From positions 1 to 64,000 of the forward strand of contig NZ_LIPV01000007.1 in assembly GCF_001418255.1 (NCBI RefSeq): 64,000 bases of DNA, given 5' to 3'. Positions 16,131 to 26,412 of the stretch are shown piece after piece (the first letter of the stretch is position 1; every line of letters starts with the position of its first letter). Origin of the DNA: Thiomonas bhubaneswarensis. Lineage in GTDB: Bacteria; Pseudomonadota; Gammaproteobacteria; Burkholderiales; Burkholderiaceae_C. A program made the translations under genes and the position numbers. Below the pieces are notes generated by a model. The model searched no databases, was not told the DNA's origin, and was given only the letters and a program-made list of their open reading frames with translations.

Positions 16131-16985
16131 GTGATATCACGTTCCCAGCCCCGCAACCCCGACCTGCACTGTCATTCCAACGTGTCGGACGGCACGCTTG
16201 CCCCTGATGCGCTGGCGCGGCGGGCCCACGCGCAGGGTGTCGACCTCTGGGCGCTGACCGATCACGATGAACTTGGTGGACTGCTCGAGGCCCGGCGCAC
16301 GGCCGAGGAACTGGGCATGCGCTTCGTTCCCGGCGTGGAGATCTCGGTCTCGGTTGCGACACAGACGGTTCACATCGTCGCGCTGAACATCGACCCTGAG
16401 CATCCGACCCTCATCGACGGCCTACAGCAGATTCGCGCCGGTCGTGACCAGCGCGCCAGGGACATGGCCGCCGCGCTCGAAGACCACTTGGGCATCGAGG
16501 GTGTCTACGCAGGAGCCTTGCGCTTTGCCGGAAACCCGGCGCTGTTGTCGCGCACGCACTTCGCTCGGCTTCTGGTGGAACGTGGCATCTGCCATCAGAC
16601 CCATGAAGTCTTCAGTCGATTTCTCACCCCGGGCAAGCCGGGCTATGTGGAGCACGAATGGGCGAGCCTTGACGACGCGCTGAGTTGGATCAGAGCTGCC
16701 GGAGGCATTGCCGTGATCGCCCACCCGGGGCGTTACCGCTTCAGCGCAACCGAAGAATGGGCGCTGCTCGATCGATTCAAATCTCTCGGTGGTCAAGGCA
16801 TCGAGGTGGTCACGGGCAGCCACACTGCCTCGCAGGCCCGCAAGTACGCCAAGCTCGCGCTGGAGTTCGGCTTCTATGCCTCTCGCGGGTCCGACTTTCA
16901 TAGCCCCGGTGAAAGCGTTTGCGACCTCGGTCGACTCGCTCCCCTCCCCGTTGATCTCGCCCCCGTCTGGGATCTGCTGCACTGA
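16131..16985 (+). CDS. PHP-domain phosphoesterase (RNase AM / YciV-TrpH type)
   Basis: PHP-superfamily metal hydrolase. Metal-binding motifs seen: DLHCHSNVSDG near the N-terminus, LTDHDE, the FVPGVEIS Glu motif, IAHPGRY and the late SRGSDFHSP. Family members (YciV/RNase AM, TrpH) remove nucleotides from 5' ends of RNA or hydrolyse 3',5'-nucleoside bisphosphates. The start is uncertain: GTG 16131 is preferred because the ATGs at 16077/16080 overlap the divergent ybaK start. YciO follows 9 bases later, a pairing common in betaproteobacteria. Confidence 0.9.
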   Translation: MISRSQPRNPDLHCHSNVSDGTLAPDALARRAHAQGVDLWALTDHDELGGLLEARRTAEELGMRFVPGVEISVSVATQTVHIVALNIDPEHPTLIDGLQQIRAGRDQRARDMAAALEDHLGIEGVYAGALRFAGNPALLSRTHFARLLVERGICHQTHEVFSRFLTPGKPGYVEHEWASLDDALSWIRAAGGIAVIAHPGRYRFSATEEWALLDRFKSLGGQGIEVVTGSHTASQARKYAKLALEFGFYASRGSDFHSPGESVCDLGRLAPLPVDLAPVWDLLH

Positions 16986-16994
16986 GACTTTTCC

Positions 16995-17630
16995 ATGGCC
17001 CAATACTTCAGCCTGCATCCGGACAACCCCCAGCTTCGACTCATCAAACAAGCCGCCACGGTGCTGCACGCTGGTGGCGTTGCGGCCATCCCGACGGACT
17101 CGTCCTACGCCCTGGTGTGCCACCTGGACGACAAAGCCGCCGTGCAGCGCCTGCGGCAGATTCGACAGGTGGACGAGCGCCACCACCTGACCCTGCTGTG
17201 CAGCGATCTGTCCGAACTCGGCAACTACGCCCGTGTGGACAACCGCCAGTACCGCATGATCCGGGCCTGCACGCCCGGCCCTTACACCTTCATTCTGGAA
17301 GCGACCAAGGAAGTCCCGCGGCGGGTGTCGCATCCCTCGCGCAAGACCATCGGGGTGCGCGTGCCGCAAAACGCCGTGGCCCACACCCTGTTGATGGAAA
17401 TGGCCCAGCCGCTACTGGCCACGACCTTGATCCTGCCCGGTGACGAAAGCGCGCTCAACGATGCCGCCGACATCCGCGAACGGCTGGAGCATCAGGTCGA
17501 TCTCGTTCTCGATGCGGGGCCCTGCCCGAGCGAGCCCACCACCGTCGTCGATCTGTGCGGCACCGAGCCCGTGGTGGTGCGCATTGGCCGCGGCCCGCTC
17601 GATGCGCTGGGCATTCCGGCCTTGCAGTAG
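16995..17630 (+). CDS. yciO: Sua5/YciO/YrdC family protein
   Basis: A 211-residue protein of the YrdC-like fold. Seen are AGGVAAIPTDSSYALVC near residue 30, the PGPYTFILEATKEVPRR stretch and the C-terminal VVRIGRGPLDALG. The YciO branch is related to the threonylcarbamoyl-AMP synthase TsaC but has an unsettled role, and its close pairing with the PHP gene supports YciO rather than TsaC. Start ATG 16995 follows the upstream stop by 9 bases. Confidence 0.88.
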   Translation: MAQYFSLHPDNPQLRLIKQAATVLHAGGVAAIPTDSSYALVCHLDDKAAVQRLRQIRQVDERHHLTLLCSDLSELGNYARVDNRQYRMIRACTPGPYTFILEATKEVPRRVSHPSRKTIGVRVPQNAVAHTLLMEMAQPLLATTLILPGDESALNDAADIRERLEHQVDLVLDAGPCPSEPTTVVDLCGTEPVVVRIGRGPLDALGIPALQ

Positions 17631-17707
17631 CCGGGTGCATCGCCGCCAGCGCGTGCCCCGTCCCGGCGACCCACACCTCGTCGCATCGCCCTTTCTACAA
17701 TCTCACC

Positions 17708-18367
17708 ATGGATCAACTCATTCAGGCCGTCACCGTCTATGCCTTGCCGGTGCTCTTCGCCATCACCCTTCATGAAGCGGCGCATGGCTACGCGGCGCGG
17801 TATTTCGGCGACAACACGGCTTACATGATGGGGCGTGTTTCCCTGAACCCGGTGCGGCATATCGACCCCATTGGCACCATTCTGGTCCCTCTCATTCTGT
17901 ACTTCGCCACGTCAGGCGCGTTTCTGTTCGGTTATGCCAAGCCCGTTCCGGTGAATTTCGGGCGGCTGCGCAACCCCAAGAGCGACATGATCTGGGTGGC
18001 CCTGGCGGGACCTGGCTCCAATTTCCTCCAGGCCTTCCTGTGGGGGCTCATGCTGGTCGCGTTGCACGCCTTTGCCGTCAACGAAATCTATTTTTACGAC
18101 GTCGCCCAGGCTGGCATTCTGGTCAACCTGGTGATGTTCGTGTTCAACCTGTTCCCGCTGCCGCCCCTCGATGGTGGCCGTATCCTGGTCGGTCTGCTGC
18201 CGGTGCGTCAGGCCATTGCGCTCTCGCGCGTCGAGCCCTACGGCTTTTTCATCGTCATGGCCCTTGTGCTCACCGGCATTGTCAGCAATTTCTGGCTCTC
18301 CCCTCTGATGGCGGTCTCCATGCAGGTTCTCAAAGTTCTGCTCAGCCCGTTTCAGATGCTGCTCTGA
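17708..18367 (+). CDS. Site-2 protease-like membrane metalloprotease (M50)
   Basis: Integral membrane zinc metalloprotease of about 219 residues. The zinc motif HEAAH is at 22-26 in the first membrane segment, and the third ligand is in NLFPLPPLDGG near residue 155. Five or six hydrophobic segments are present, without PDZ or CBS domains, as in the short YwhC-like M50 proteins often located next to trpS. The substrate is unknown. ATG 17708 is preferred because upstream codons are not hydrophobic or conserved-looking. Confidence 0.9.
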   Translation: MDQLIQAVTVYALPVLFAITLHEAAHGYAARYFGDNTAYMMGRVSLNPVRHIDPIGTILVPLILYFATSGAFLFGYAKPVPVNFGRLRNPKSDMIWVALAGPGSNFLQAFLWGLMLVALHAFAVNEIYFYDVAQAGILVNLVMFVFNLFPLPPLDGGRILVGLLPVRQAIALSRVEPYGFFIVMALVLTGIVSNFWLSPLMAVSMQVLKVLLSPFQMLL

Positions 18368-18399
18368 GCCAGACGCTCCTTTCCAACCCTTACTTACCC

Positions 18400-19632
18400 A
18401 TGACATCCACCGAACAGGCCGGGGAGATTGCCCGCAGCGCTGATGATCGCGTTCTCTCGGGCATGCGCCCCACGGGCGCACTGCACCTGGGCCATTACCA
18501 CGGCGCCCTGAAGAATTGGGCCCAACTGCAGAACTCGCATGCCTGCTACTTCTTTGTCGCAGACTGGCATGCGCTCACCACGCATTACGAGACCCCCGAA
18601 ACCATCTCAGCGCATACGACTGAGATGGTCATCGACTGGCTGGCCGCCGGGGTCGATCCGAACAAGGCCACGCTGTTCGTTCAGAGCCGCGTGCTCGAAC
18701 ATGCCGAGCTGTTTCTCCTTCTCGGCATGGGCACGCCCCTGTCTTGGCTGGAGCGCGTGCCGACCTACAAGGATCAGATCGCCAATCTGAAGGACAAGGA
18801 TCTGACGACCTATGGCTTTCTCGGCTACCCGCTGCTGCAGGCCGCCGACATTCTGATCTATCTGGCACGCTACGTGCCAGTCGGTGCCGATCAGGTGCCG
18901 CATATCGAAATGAGCCGCGAGATCGCCCGTCGTTTCAACAACCTGTACGGCAAGGATTCTCACGTCGAGGCGCAGGCCCGTGCGGCCGCGGCCAAGCTAC
19001 CCGAAGATATGTGCGTTCGACTCACCGCGCTGCGTCGCGCGGCCGATCAAGAGGGTCTCACCGAAAAGCGCGATGAAGCGCGTGATTTGATCGCTGCAAG
19101 CAAACTGTCGCGCGCCGAAAAAGACGCCCTGCGCGCGCAACTCAGCGGCGGACGCCGCCAGATCCTGCGCGAGCCCGAGGCGCTGCTGACCCCCGAATCC
19201 AAGCTTCCGGGCCTGGACGGCCGCAAGATGTCCAAGAGCTACGGCAACGCCATCGCCATTCGGGAAGACCGCGCCAGTGTGGAACAGAAGGTCAAACGCA
19301 TGCCCACAGACCCGGCCCGCGTCAAGCGCACCGACCCCGGCTCGCCCGAACGCTGCCCAGTCTGGCAGTTTCATCTGGCCTACTCCGACGAGGCGACGCG
19401 GCAGTGGGTTCAACGCGGCTGCACCACCGCAGGCATTGGCTGCCTGGAGTGCAAACAACCCGTGATCGACGCCATCCTGCGCGAACAACAGCCCATGCTC
19501 GAACGCGCGCAGCCCTACGTCGACAACCCTGCCATGGTGCGAGACATTCTTGCCGACGGCAGCGACAAGGCCAGGTCGACGGCACGCGAGACCATGCGCG
19601 CTGTACGTGAAGCCATGGGGCTGAAAAGCTAG
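18400..19632 (+). CDS. trpS: Tryptophan-tRNA ligase
   Basis: Class I synthetase charging tRNA-Trp. The HIGH-type signature is HLGH at 29-32 and the KMSKS loop GRKMSKSYGN is near residue 276. The roughly 410-residue length is longer than the roughly 335 of E. coli TrpS. Most of the excess is a charged helical insert around residues 190-265, a form common in betaproteobacteria. It follows the M50 protease by 32 bases and is probably co-transcribed. Confidence 0.96.
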   Translation: MTSTEQAGEIARSADDRVLSGMRPTGALHLGHYHGALKNWAQLQNSHACYFFVADWHALTTHYETPETISAHTTEMVIDWLAAGVDPNKATLFVQSRVLEHAELFLLLGMGTPLSWLERVPTYKDQIANLKDKDLTTYGFLGYPLLQAADILIYLARYVPVGADQVPHIEMSREIARRFNNLYGKDSHVEAQARAAAAKLPEDMCVRLTALRRAADQEGLTEKRDEARDLIAASKLSRAEKDALRAQLSGGRRQILREPEALLTPESKLPGLDGRKMSKSYGNAIAIREDRASVEQKVKRMPTDPARVKRTDPGSPERCPVWQFHLAYSDEATRQWVQRGCTTAGIGCLECKQPVIDAILREQQPMLERAQPYVDNPAMVRDILADGSDKARSTARETMRAVREAMGLKS

Positions 19633-19659
19633 GGGCTGCGCACGTCTCGGTTGCAGACC

Positions 19660-20217
19660 CTAATCGTCGGCCCGGTGCCTGCGTCGCCAGAGCAACCAGG
19701 CGATCACCACGACGACCGAGGCGGCCATCAGCAGGACTTCCTCGCCCTGCTGCAAGCGCGAAGCCAACTGCACCATGCCGGCGCCGAAGACCCATCCCAG
19801 TCCGGTGATGATCGGCGCCCAGATCAACGCGCCTATGGCGTTGAAGACGATGAACCGCCACGGCGCAACCCCGGCCATCCCGATCAGAACGGGCCCCGCA
19901 ATCCGCAGACCATAAAGAAACCGGACGCTCACGATCGCCCAGGGGGCTCCGCGTTGCAGCAGGCGCTCGACGCGTGGCAGTCGCCTCTTCAGACCTGGAA
20001 AACGATGGAGTAGACGAGGCCCATACCATCGTCCCAGAAAGAAGAAAAACTGATCGCCCATCGTGGCCGCGATGGCCGCCACTGCGACGACCAAGGGCCA
20101 TTGCAACCAACCCAGGTGGGCGCCGTAGCCGGCCATGAGCAGAACCGTCTCTCCCTCGGCCAGCGCGCCCAGCGCAACCGCCGCATAGCCGTAATGCCGT
20201 ACGAAGTCCTCGATCAT
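19660..20217 (-). CDS. DedA family membrane protein
   Basis: A 185-residue inner-membrane protein of the DedA/SNARE-associated family. The family includes undecaprenyl-phosphate flippases and proteins needed for envelope homeostasis. Motifs seen: the Glu-containing ALAEGETVL, GDQFFFFLGRWYG, and the Arg/Gly-rich RFLYGLRIAGPVLIGMAG. The open frame runs to 20325, but a bidirectional terminator at 20264-20295 lies in that extension, so ATG 20217 is chosen. Confidence 0.9.
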   Translation of the reverse strand: MIEDFVRHYGYAAVALGALAEGETVLLMAGYGAHLGWLQWPLVVAVAAIAATMGDQFFFFLGRWYGPRLLHRFPGLKRRLPRVERLLQRGAPWAIVSVRFLYGLRIAGPVLIGMAGVAPWRFIVFNAIGALIWAPIITGLGWVFGAGMVQLASRLQQGEEVLLMAASVVVVIAWLLWRRRHRADD

Positions 20218-20263
20218 GTCATGGAAGATGCGCGGCAGTCTGTCGGGCCCGGCGCGGATGGCG

Positions 20264-20295
20264 AAAAAAAACCGGCTCTGGGCCGGTTGATTTTT
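20264..20295 (-). terminator. Terminator of the cold-shock gene
   Basis: AACCGGC (20270-20276) pairs with GCCGGTT (20282-20288). An A-run at 20264-20271 gives a T-tail on the minus strand, and a T5 on the plus side makes it potentially bidirectional. Confidence 0.8.
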
Positions 20296-20341
20296 CCGCA
20301 CCCAGCCTAGGCTCGGGCGCGGCAATATGCTTTAAGTGTGC

Positions 20342-20545
20342 TTACAGCGGGCGAATGGCAGAAGCCTGCGGACCCTTCGGGCCGGCCTTCACCGTGAATT
20401 CGACGCGCTGGTTTTCTTGCAGGGTACGAAAACCCTTGGCCTGAATTTCAGAAAAGTGAGCGAACAGGTCTTCGCCGCCTTCATCGGGCTTGATGAAGCC
20501 GAAGCCTTTGGACTCGTTAAACCATTTCACAGTACCGGTAGCCAT
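20342..20545 (-). CDS. Cold-shock protein, CspA family
   Basis: A 67-residue single OB-fold RNA chaperone. RNP1 (KGFGFIKP) and RNP2 (DLFAHFSEI) motifs are clear, as is the N-terminal [14 protein letters not shown]. Length is normal. AAGG precedes the start by about 8 bases. The 370 bases upstream (20546-20915) hold no gene; they must contain this gene's promoter and probably a long leader, as in cspA-type mRNAs, plus the ribF promoter on the other strand. Confidence 0.96.
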   Translation of the reverse strand: MATGTVKWFNESKGFGFIKPDEGGEDLFAHFSEIQAKGFRTLQENQRVEFTVKAGPKGPQASAIRPL

Positions 20546-20915
20546 GAATCAACCTTTAAAGAAAATATAGATGAGTGCAAATCTTCAACAAGCCCGGGAA
20601 ATCACAACTGTGAAACCGTCACAAGCCCATCCAGGCAAACGATGAACAGGCTCTTGTTTCGACTGCGCTTCAACTATACACGCAAAAAACCTGCGCGCGC
20701 GACAATTCGGCGCAGGGTCTTCCCCGCCCCGAGCGCCGAACCGCGCCTCATGCTCAATGTCGCGGAAAATGCCTGCCTGATGCAGATGCGAATCAAGGCG
20801 GAGGTTGTGATGGCCGCATCGATCCAGTGCATCCCGCGCATCCGGGCCCATGCGGCGAGGCTTCCTGACTCCGAGACGCCATCACAGCGCGCATGCGCTC
20901 TAACTGACTGTTTTT

Positions 20916-21887
20916 ATGCACGTTTTTCGCGGATTTCATCACAAACTGCTGGCAGCCCGAACCGCCTTGACCATCGGCAACTTCGATGGGGTGCACCGCG
21001 GTCACCAGGCGATGCTGCACCAATTGGTGCAAACGGCACGGTTCCGTGCACTGACCCCTACCGTCCTGACCTTCGAGCCGCATCCGCGTGATTTTTTTGC
21101 AACACTTCAAGGTCACGCCGAGTCTGCTCCCACCCATATCTCGACTCTGCGTGACAAGCTGTGTGCGCTTGGCGACGCCGGTGTGCAGCAGGTTGTGGTT
21201 TTGCGTTTTGACCAACACCTCGCTGCCCTGTCGCCTGCGGATTTTGTCGCTCGCATCGTCCTTGACGGGCTCAAGGCCCGATATGTGCTGATCGGCGACG
21301 ATTTCCGCTTTGGCGCCAAGCGCGCCGGCCATTTCGAGCAGCTCGATCGCCTGATGCGCGAAGCAGGCGCCGAAGCGCAGCAAATGTCTGTGGTGACCGA
21401 AACCGATTTGCGCATATCGAGTTCGGCCGTGCGCGATGCGCTCAAGCGCGGCGATATGCAAATGGCCGAGCGGCTGTTGGGCCGCCCCTACGCCATCTCC
21501 GGGCATGTCATGCACGGCGCCAAGTTGGGCAGGCAGTTGGGCTTTCCCACCTTGAATCTCCGGTTTGACCGTGCCCGCCCGGCGCTCGGCGGCATTTTTG
21601 TCGCTCGGGTGTTCGGTCTGCACGACACACCGCTTCCTGCAGTGGCCAGTCTGGGCACGCGACCTGCGATCGAGGATCAGGGTCGCGTGCTGTTGGAAAC
21701 GCATGTGTTCGATTGGCGTGGAGATGCCTACGGTAAACTCATCCGAGTGGAACTCTTGCACAAACTGCGCGATGAAGCGCACTACCCGGATCTCGACCAA
21801 TTGACCGCTGCCATTCAGCACGACAGCGATCAGGCCCGAGCTTGGTTCGCCCAACTCGCCCGGCAGACCACGCGCGACCGAATTTGA
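20916..21887 (+). CDS. ribF: Bifunctional riboflavin kinase / FAD synthetase
   Basis: Makes FMN and FAD from riboflavin. The N-terminal FAD synthetase domain shows LTIGNFDGVHRGHQ, FEPHP and the late RISSSAVRDAL. The C-terminal riboflavin kinase domain shows GRQLGFPTLNL and the LLETHVFDW region. At 323 residues the length is normal. It is the first gene of the ribF-ileS-lspA run, the usual order in proteobacteria. No clear Shine-Dalgarno is visible. Confidence 0.96.
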   Translation: MHVFRGFHHKLLAARTALTIGNFDGVHRGHQAMLHQLVQTARFRALTPTVLTFEPHPRDFFATLQGHAESAPTHISTLRDKLCALGDAGVQQVVVLRFDQHLAALSPADFVARIVLDGLKARYVLIGDDFRFGAKRAGHFEQLDRLMREAGAEAQQMSVVTETDLRISSSAVRDALKRGDMQMAERLLGRPYAISGHVMHGAKLGRQLGFPTLNLRFDRARPALGGIFVARVFGLHDTPLPAVASLGTRPAIEDQGRVLLETHVFDWRGDAYGKLIRVELLHKLRDEAHYPDLDQLTAAIQHDSDQARAWFAQLARQTTRDRI

Positions 21888-22028
21888 CGGCGATGGGCCC
21901 AACAGGCGTCGTTCGCCCTTTGGTTGGCGCGCCCGTTCGCACATTGGCAACGAGGCTCCGAGCTGACCGAGCCGTTTTCTCCTCCCGCCGAGCCGTTTGC
22001 CGACGGCTTCAGCCCCGCCAGGAATCCC

Positions 22029-24908
22029 ATGGATCAACCCGTTTCCCCCGATACCGGAAAGCCCGATTACCGGTCTACCTTGAATCTGCCCGACACGCCG
22101 TTTCCGATGCGCGGCGACCTGCCCAAGCGCGAGCCGCAGTGGATCCAGACCTGGAATGAAGAAGGTCTTTATCAACGGCTGAGGCTGGCTCGGGTGGGCG
22201 CGCCGAAGTTCGTGCTTCACGACGGCCCGCCTTACGCGAACGGCCAGATTCACATGGGGCATGCGGTCAACAAGATCCTGAAGGACATGATCGTCAAGGC
22301 CCGGCAACTGGCTGGGTTCGATGCGGCCTACATCCCAGGCTGGGACTGCCACGGTCTGCCGATCGAGAACGCCATCGAAAAGCAGTTCGGCCGCAAACTC
22401 CCACGCGACGAAATGCAGGCCAAGAGCCGCGCCTACGCCGCAGCGCAGATCGACCAGCAGCGCGCCGACTTCAAGCGGCTGGGTGTGCTGGGCGACTGGG
22501 ACCATCCCTACAAGACGATGGACTTCGTCAACGAGGCGGCTGAAATCCGCGCCTTCAAGCGGGTGATCGAGCGCGGTTTCGTCTATCGCGGTCTCAAGCC
22601 CGTGTACTGGTGCTTCGACTGCGGCTCCTCCCTAGCCGAGTTCGAGATCGAGTACGCCGACAAGAAATCGCAGACCCTCGATGTCGCCTTCGAGGCCAAC
22701 GATGCTGCGGCACTGGCTACGGCATTCGGGTTGGCGGCGCTGCCTGATGCGGCCAAGCCCGCTTTCGCCGTCATCTGGACGACGACGGCCTGGACCTTGC
22801 CTGCCAACCAGGCGCTCAATCTCAACCCGGACATCGAGTACGCCCTGGTCGATACGCCGCGAGGCTATCTGGTGCTCGCCAGCAGTCTGGTGACCGACTG
22901 CCTGAGCCGCTATGGGCTCGAAGGCAACGTCGTGGCCACCGTACCCGGCAAGGCGCTCGGCGGGCTGGCGTTCAGGCATCCGCTTTATGACGTGGACGCA
23001 GGCTACCGGCGGCTGTCGCCGGTCTATCTGGCCGACTACGCCACCGCGGACGATGGCACCGGCATCGTTCACTCCTCGCCTGCCTACGGTGTCGACGACT
23101 TCAACTCCTGCGTCGCACACGGCATGGCCTACGAGGACATCCTCAACCCCGTGCAGGGCGACGGCAGCTACGCCCCGGATTTCCCGCTGTTCGGGGGCCA
23201 GAACATCTGGAAGGCGGTGCCTCAAATCATCGAGCGACTGCGCGACGCCGGTCGGCTGATGGCGACGCACACCATCACCCACAGCTACCCGCATTGCTGG
23301 CGTCACAAAGTACCGGTGATCTACCGCGCGGCGGCGCAGTGGTTCATCCGCATGGATGAAGGCGAAGGCGTATTCACCAAGGACAAGGCGCCCAAGACAT
23401 TGCGCCAAATGGCGCTCGACGCCATCGAGCACACCAGCTTCTATCCGGAAAACGGCAAGGCTCGTCTGCACGACATGATCGCCAACCGGCCCGACTGGTG
23501 CATCAGCCGCCAGCGCAGCTGGGGCGTGCCCATCCCCTTCTTTCTCCACAAAGACAGCGGCGAATTGCATCCCCGCACCATGGACATTCTCGATGTTGCC
23601 GCCGAGATGGTGGAGCAAGGCGGCATCGAGGCCTGGAGCAAGGCCAGTGCCGCAGACATCCTCGCCCGCGTGGGGTGCGAGGCCGACGCGGCGCACTACA
23701 CCAAGAGCACCGACATTCTCGAAGTCTGGTTCGATTCCGGCACCACGCACACCACGGTGCTGATGGGCAGCCATGCAGGCGCCGGTCATGCCGAGGGGCC
23801 CCAGGCCGACCTCTACCTGGAAGGCCACGACCAGCATCGCGGCTGGTTTCACTCTTCCCTGCTCACCTCGTGCGCCATGTACGGCCGCGCGCCGTACAAA
23901 GGGCTGCTGACCCACGGCTTCACTGTGGACAGCCAGGGCCGCAAGATGAGCAAGTCGCTGGGCAATGGCATCGACCCGCTGCAGACCTGCAACAAGCTCG
24001 GCGCCGAGATCATCCGACTATGGGTGGCCGCGTCCGACTATTCCGGCGACATTGCGGGCGACGACAAAATCCTCGCGCGCGTGGTCGATGGCTATCGTCG
24101 CATCCGCAACACCCTGCGCTTCCTGCTGGCCAATACCAGTGATTTCGACCCTGCTCGGCATGCCGTGCCGCTGAGCCAGATGTTCGAGCTCGATCGCTGG
24201 GCGCTGGCGCATGCGCAGAGCCTGCAGTCGGTCATTCTGGCGCATTACGACAAGTACGAGTTTCACCCCGTGGTGGCCAAGCTGCAGGTCTATTGCTCGG
24301 AAGACCTGGGCGCGTTTTACCTCGATGTGCTCAAGGATCGCCTATACACGACCGCGCCCGACAGCCTCGCGCGTCGCAGCGCACAGACCGCGTTATGGCA
24401 CATCACCCAAGGCATGCTGCGCTGGATGGCGCCCTTTCTGAGCTTCACTTCCGAAGAAGCCTGGGCCCTGGTCGGCAATAGCGAAAGCATTTTCACCGCA
24501 ACCTACTGGCAGTGGCCCGAGCAGCCCGACGCCGCCCCGATGCTCGAACAATGGGCTCGCATCCGCGCCGTTCGGGAGACTGTCAACAAGGACATCGAGG
24601 CGCTGCGTGAGCAAGGCAAGATCGGTGCCTCGCTGCAGGCCGAAGTCGATCTTTACGCGCCGCCAGCCGTGCATGAACTCCTGGCCCGGCTGCAGGACGA
24701 TCTGCGCTTCGTGCTGATCACCTCCAGGGCCACGCTACATCAGGGAGACGGTGAATTGCGTATCGCCGTCTCACCCACGACCCATCTCAAGTGCGAGCGC
24801 TGCTGGCATTGGCGTGACGATGTGGGCGCCGATCCGGCCCACCCAGGTCTCTGTGGTCGATGCGTGAGCAATCTGTTCGGCGCCGGTGAGCCGCGCCACA
24901 TCGCCTGA
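22029..24908 (+). CDS. ileS: Isoleucine-tRNA ligase
   Basis: Class Ia synthetase of 959 residues charging tRNA-Ile and editing Val. The HIGH motif is HMGH in [10 protein letters not shown] near residue 78, the CP1 editing domain contains [10 protein letters not shown], the KMSKS loop is [11 protein letters not shown] and a C-terminal zinc finger (CERCWHW, then CGRC) is present. The frame is open upstream, but ATG 22029 gives the normal N-terminus. The start of lspA follows 17 bases later. Confidence 0.97.
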   Translation: MDQPVSPDTGKPDYRSTLNLPDTPFPMRGDLPKREPQWIQTWNEEGLYQRLRLARVGAPKFVLHDGPPYANGQIHMGHAVNKILKDMIVKARQLAGFDAAYIPGWDCHGLPIENAIEKQFGRKLPRDEMQAKSRAYAAAQIDQQRADFKRLGVLGDWDHPYKTMDFVNEAAEIRAFKRVIERGFVYRGLKPVYWCFDCGSSLAEFEIEYADKKSQTLDVAFEANDAAALATAFGLAALPDAAKPAFAVIWTTTAWTLPANQALNLNPDIEYALVDTPRGYLVLASSLVTDCLSRYGLEGNVVATVPGKALGGLAFRHPLYDVDAGYRRLSPVYLADYATADDGTGIVHSSPAYGVDDFNSCVAHGMAYEDILNPVQGDGSYAPDFPLFGGQNIWKAVPQIIERLRDAGRLMATHTITHSYPHCWRHKVPVIYRAAAQWFIRMDEGEGVFTKDKAPKTLRQMALDAIEHTSFYPENGKARLHDMIANRPDWCISRQRSWGVPIPFFLHKDSGELHPRTMDILDVAAEMVEQGGIEAWSKASAADILARVGCEADAAHYTKSTDILEVWFDSGTTHTTVLMGSHAGAGHAEGPQADLYLEGHDQHRGWFHSSLLTSCAMYGRAPYKGLLTHGFTVDSQGRKMSKSLGNGIDPLQTCNKLGAEIIRLWVAASDYSGDIAGDDKILARVVDGYRRIRNTLRFLLANTSDFDPARHAVPLSQMFELDRWALAHAQSLQSVILAHYDKYEFHPVVAKLQVYCSEDLGAFYLDVLKDRLYTTAPDSLARRSAQTALWHITQGMLRWMAPFLSFTSEEAWALVGNSESIFTATYWQWPEQPDAAPMLEQWARIRAVRETVNKDIEALREQGKIGASLQAEVDLYAPPAVHELLARLQDDLRFVLITSRATLHQGDGELRIAVSPTTHLKCERCWHWRDDVGADPAHPGLCGRCVSNLFGAGEPRHIA

Positions 24909-24925
24909 GAGGCTGTGAACTCATC

Positions 24926-25450
24926 ATGCCTTCCGCTCTCTCTGACGCCACCTTCCATCCACGCCGCGCGGCCGTCTGGCCGTGGCTCGTGGTCTCGCTG
25001 ATCGTCATTCTTGCGGACCAGTTGAGCAAGGCCTGGGTTCGGCAGGTCTTGCCGCTCGACAGCAGCCGTCCGGTCACCGACTTCTTCAACCTCGTCTACA
25101 TCCACAACCCCGGGGCGGCGTTCTCGTTTCTCGCGAGCGCACCGGGCTGGCAACGCTGGTTCTTCACCGGCCTGAGCCTTGCCGCCTCGGCATTCATCGT
25201 GTGGCTGATGTTCAAGAATCGCGGCAAGGCTCTGTTCAGCCTTGGACTGGCGTTCATTCTCGGCGGGGCCATGGGCAACGTGATCGACCGGGTTCTCTGG
25301 GGCAAGGTCACCGATTTCCTCGACTTTTATCTCACCCTCAATGGTCGGCAATGGCATTGGCCTGCCTTCAACCTCGCCGATTCGGCCATCTTCATCGGTG
25401 CGGTGCTGCTGATCGTCGACGAGTTCCGGCGCAGTCGTCGGCACCACTGA
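24926..25450 (+). CDS. lspA: Lipoprotein signal peptidase (signal peptidase II)
   Basis: Membrane aspartyl protease that removes lipoprotein signal peptides after lipidation. The 174 residues show four membrane segments and the catalytic Asp motifs GGAMGNVIDRV and NLADSAIFIG. The first segment contains the family motif DQLSKAWV. It is the third gene of the ribF-ileS-lspA group. Confidence 0.97.
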   Translation: MPSALSDATFHPRRAAVWPWLVVSLIVILADQLSKAWVRQVLPLDSSRPVTDFFNLVYIHNPGAAFSFLASAPGWQRWFFTGLSLAASAFIVWLMFKNRGKALFSLGLAFILGGAMGNVIDRVLWGKVTDFLDFYLTLNGRQWHWPAFNLADSAIFIGAVLLIVDEFRRSRRHH

Positions 25451-25570
25451 ATGCTGCGATATTGGTTTATTGAGATATCACGATAAACACCCCGTAGTAT
25501 CCCGGGTTGTGCGACCGTTTGCCGCACCTTAGTCTCCTCATTGATGGGCGCCCAAAGCAGGCGCCCCCCA

Positions 25571-25578
25571 AGGAGGAG
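25571..25578 (+). promoter_or_regulatory. Strong ribosome-binding site deciding a start
   Basis: AGGAGGAG lies 8 bases before ATG 25586. It selects this start over the in-frame ATGs at 25541/25544, which lack such a site. Confidence 0.75.
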
Positions 25579-25585
25579 AACCTTC

Positions 25586-26395
25586 ATGACCCCCGAAGAA
25601 GCACAGCGCCACCCGCTGGCAGCCGAGACACGCACGCGCGTGAGCGTGTGCTCGCTGCGATGGAACACGCCCTTTCGCTGGCTTGCCGAAGGATGGCGTG
25701 ATTTCGCCCGCTGCCCCGTGGTGGGACTGACCTACGGTGTCATTTTCACAGCGCTGGGCTGGCTGCTGGTGTGGACCCTGGCCAGCACACCGGAATACAC
25801 CCTGATGCTGGCAGCCGGCCTGCTTCTGATCGGGCCGGCACTGGCCATGGGCCTGATGGAAGCCAGCCGCCGCTGCGAGATCAACCAGAAGGCGCGCCTG
25901 AATTTCTGCATCCGCTGCTGGTGGCCTCATCGCGGCAGTGTGGCCATCTTCGCCGGATTGCTGCTGGTCATTGAACTTCTCTGGGGGCGCACCGCGCTGG
26001 TGGTGTTCGCCCTGTTTTTCGATGCCGGCATGCCCGAGACCGGCGGTGTGCTGCGCCTGCTGCTCGACCCAAGCAATCTCACCTTCGTTCTGGTCTATCT
26101 GGGCGTCGCCTTGCTGTTCGGTGGGCTGGTGTTTGCCATCAGTGTGATCTCGATTCCCATGATGCTCGACCGCCCGGTGGACGCCATCACCTCAGCCCTG
26201 ACCAGCCTTCGCGTCTGCCTCGAACACCCGGTCGCCATGATCTGCTGGGCAGCTCTGATCGGCCTCATCAGCCTGCTGGCCATGCTGCCTTTCGGGCTGG
26301 GATGGATCATCGTGCTGCCAGTGATCGGGCATGCCAGTTGGCATGCCTACCGTGGCGTCGTCTGCCCAAGCCTGCAGCAGCCTCTGCCAGGGTAA
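25586..26395 (+). CDS. DUF2189 integral membrane protein
   Basis: A 269-residue membrane protein of the DUF2189 family, whose function is unknown. About six hydrophobic segments alternate with short loops. The region around GWRDFARCPVVGLTYG and the GLMEASRRCE motif are typical. An AGGAGGAG site sets the start. The 135 bases before it hold only likely promoter sequence. It converges on prfC with 17 bases between stops. Confidence 0.82.
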   Translation: MTPEEAQRHPLAAETRTRVSVCSLRWNTPFRWLAEGWRDFARCPVVGLTYGVIFTALGWLLVWTLASTPEYTLMLAAGLLLIGPALAMGLMEASRRCEINQKARLNFCIRCWWPHRGSVAIFAGLLLVIELLWGRTALVVFALFFDAGMPETGGVLRLLLDPSNLTFVLVYLGVALLFGGLVFAISVISIPMMLDRPVDAITSALTSLRVCLEHPVAMICWAALIGLISLLAMLPFGLGWIIVLPVIGHASWHAYRGVVCPSLQQPLPG

Positions 26396-26412
26396 GCGAG
26401 GCCAGGCGCCTG

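Noticed and set aside
20820-20915. FMN riboswitch before ribF
   Set aside because: No recognisable RFN-type conserved helices; ribF in this synteny is usually not riboswitch-controlled.
20793-22505. 570-residue minus-strand ORF opposite ribF and ileS start
   Set aside because: Antisense of two motif-bearing genes; no coherent protein features.
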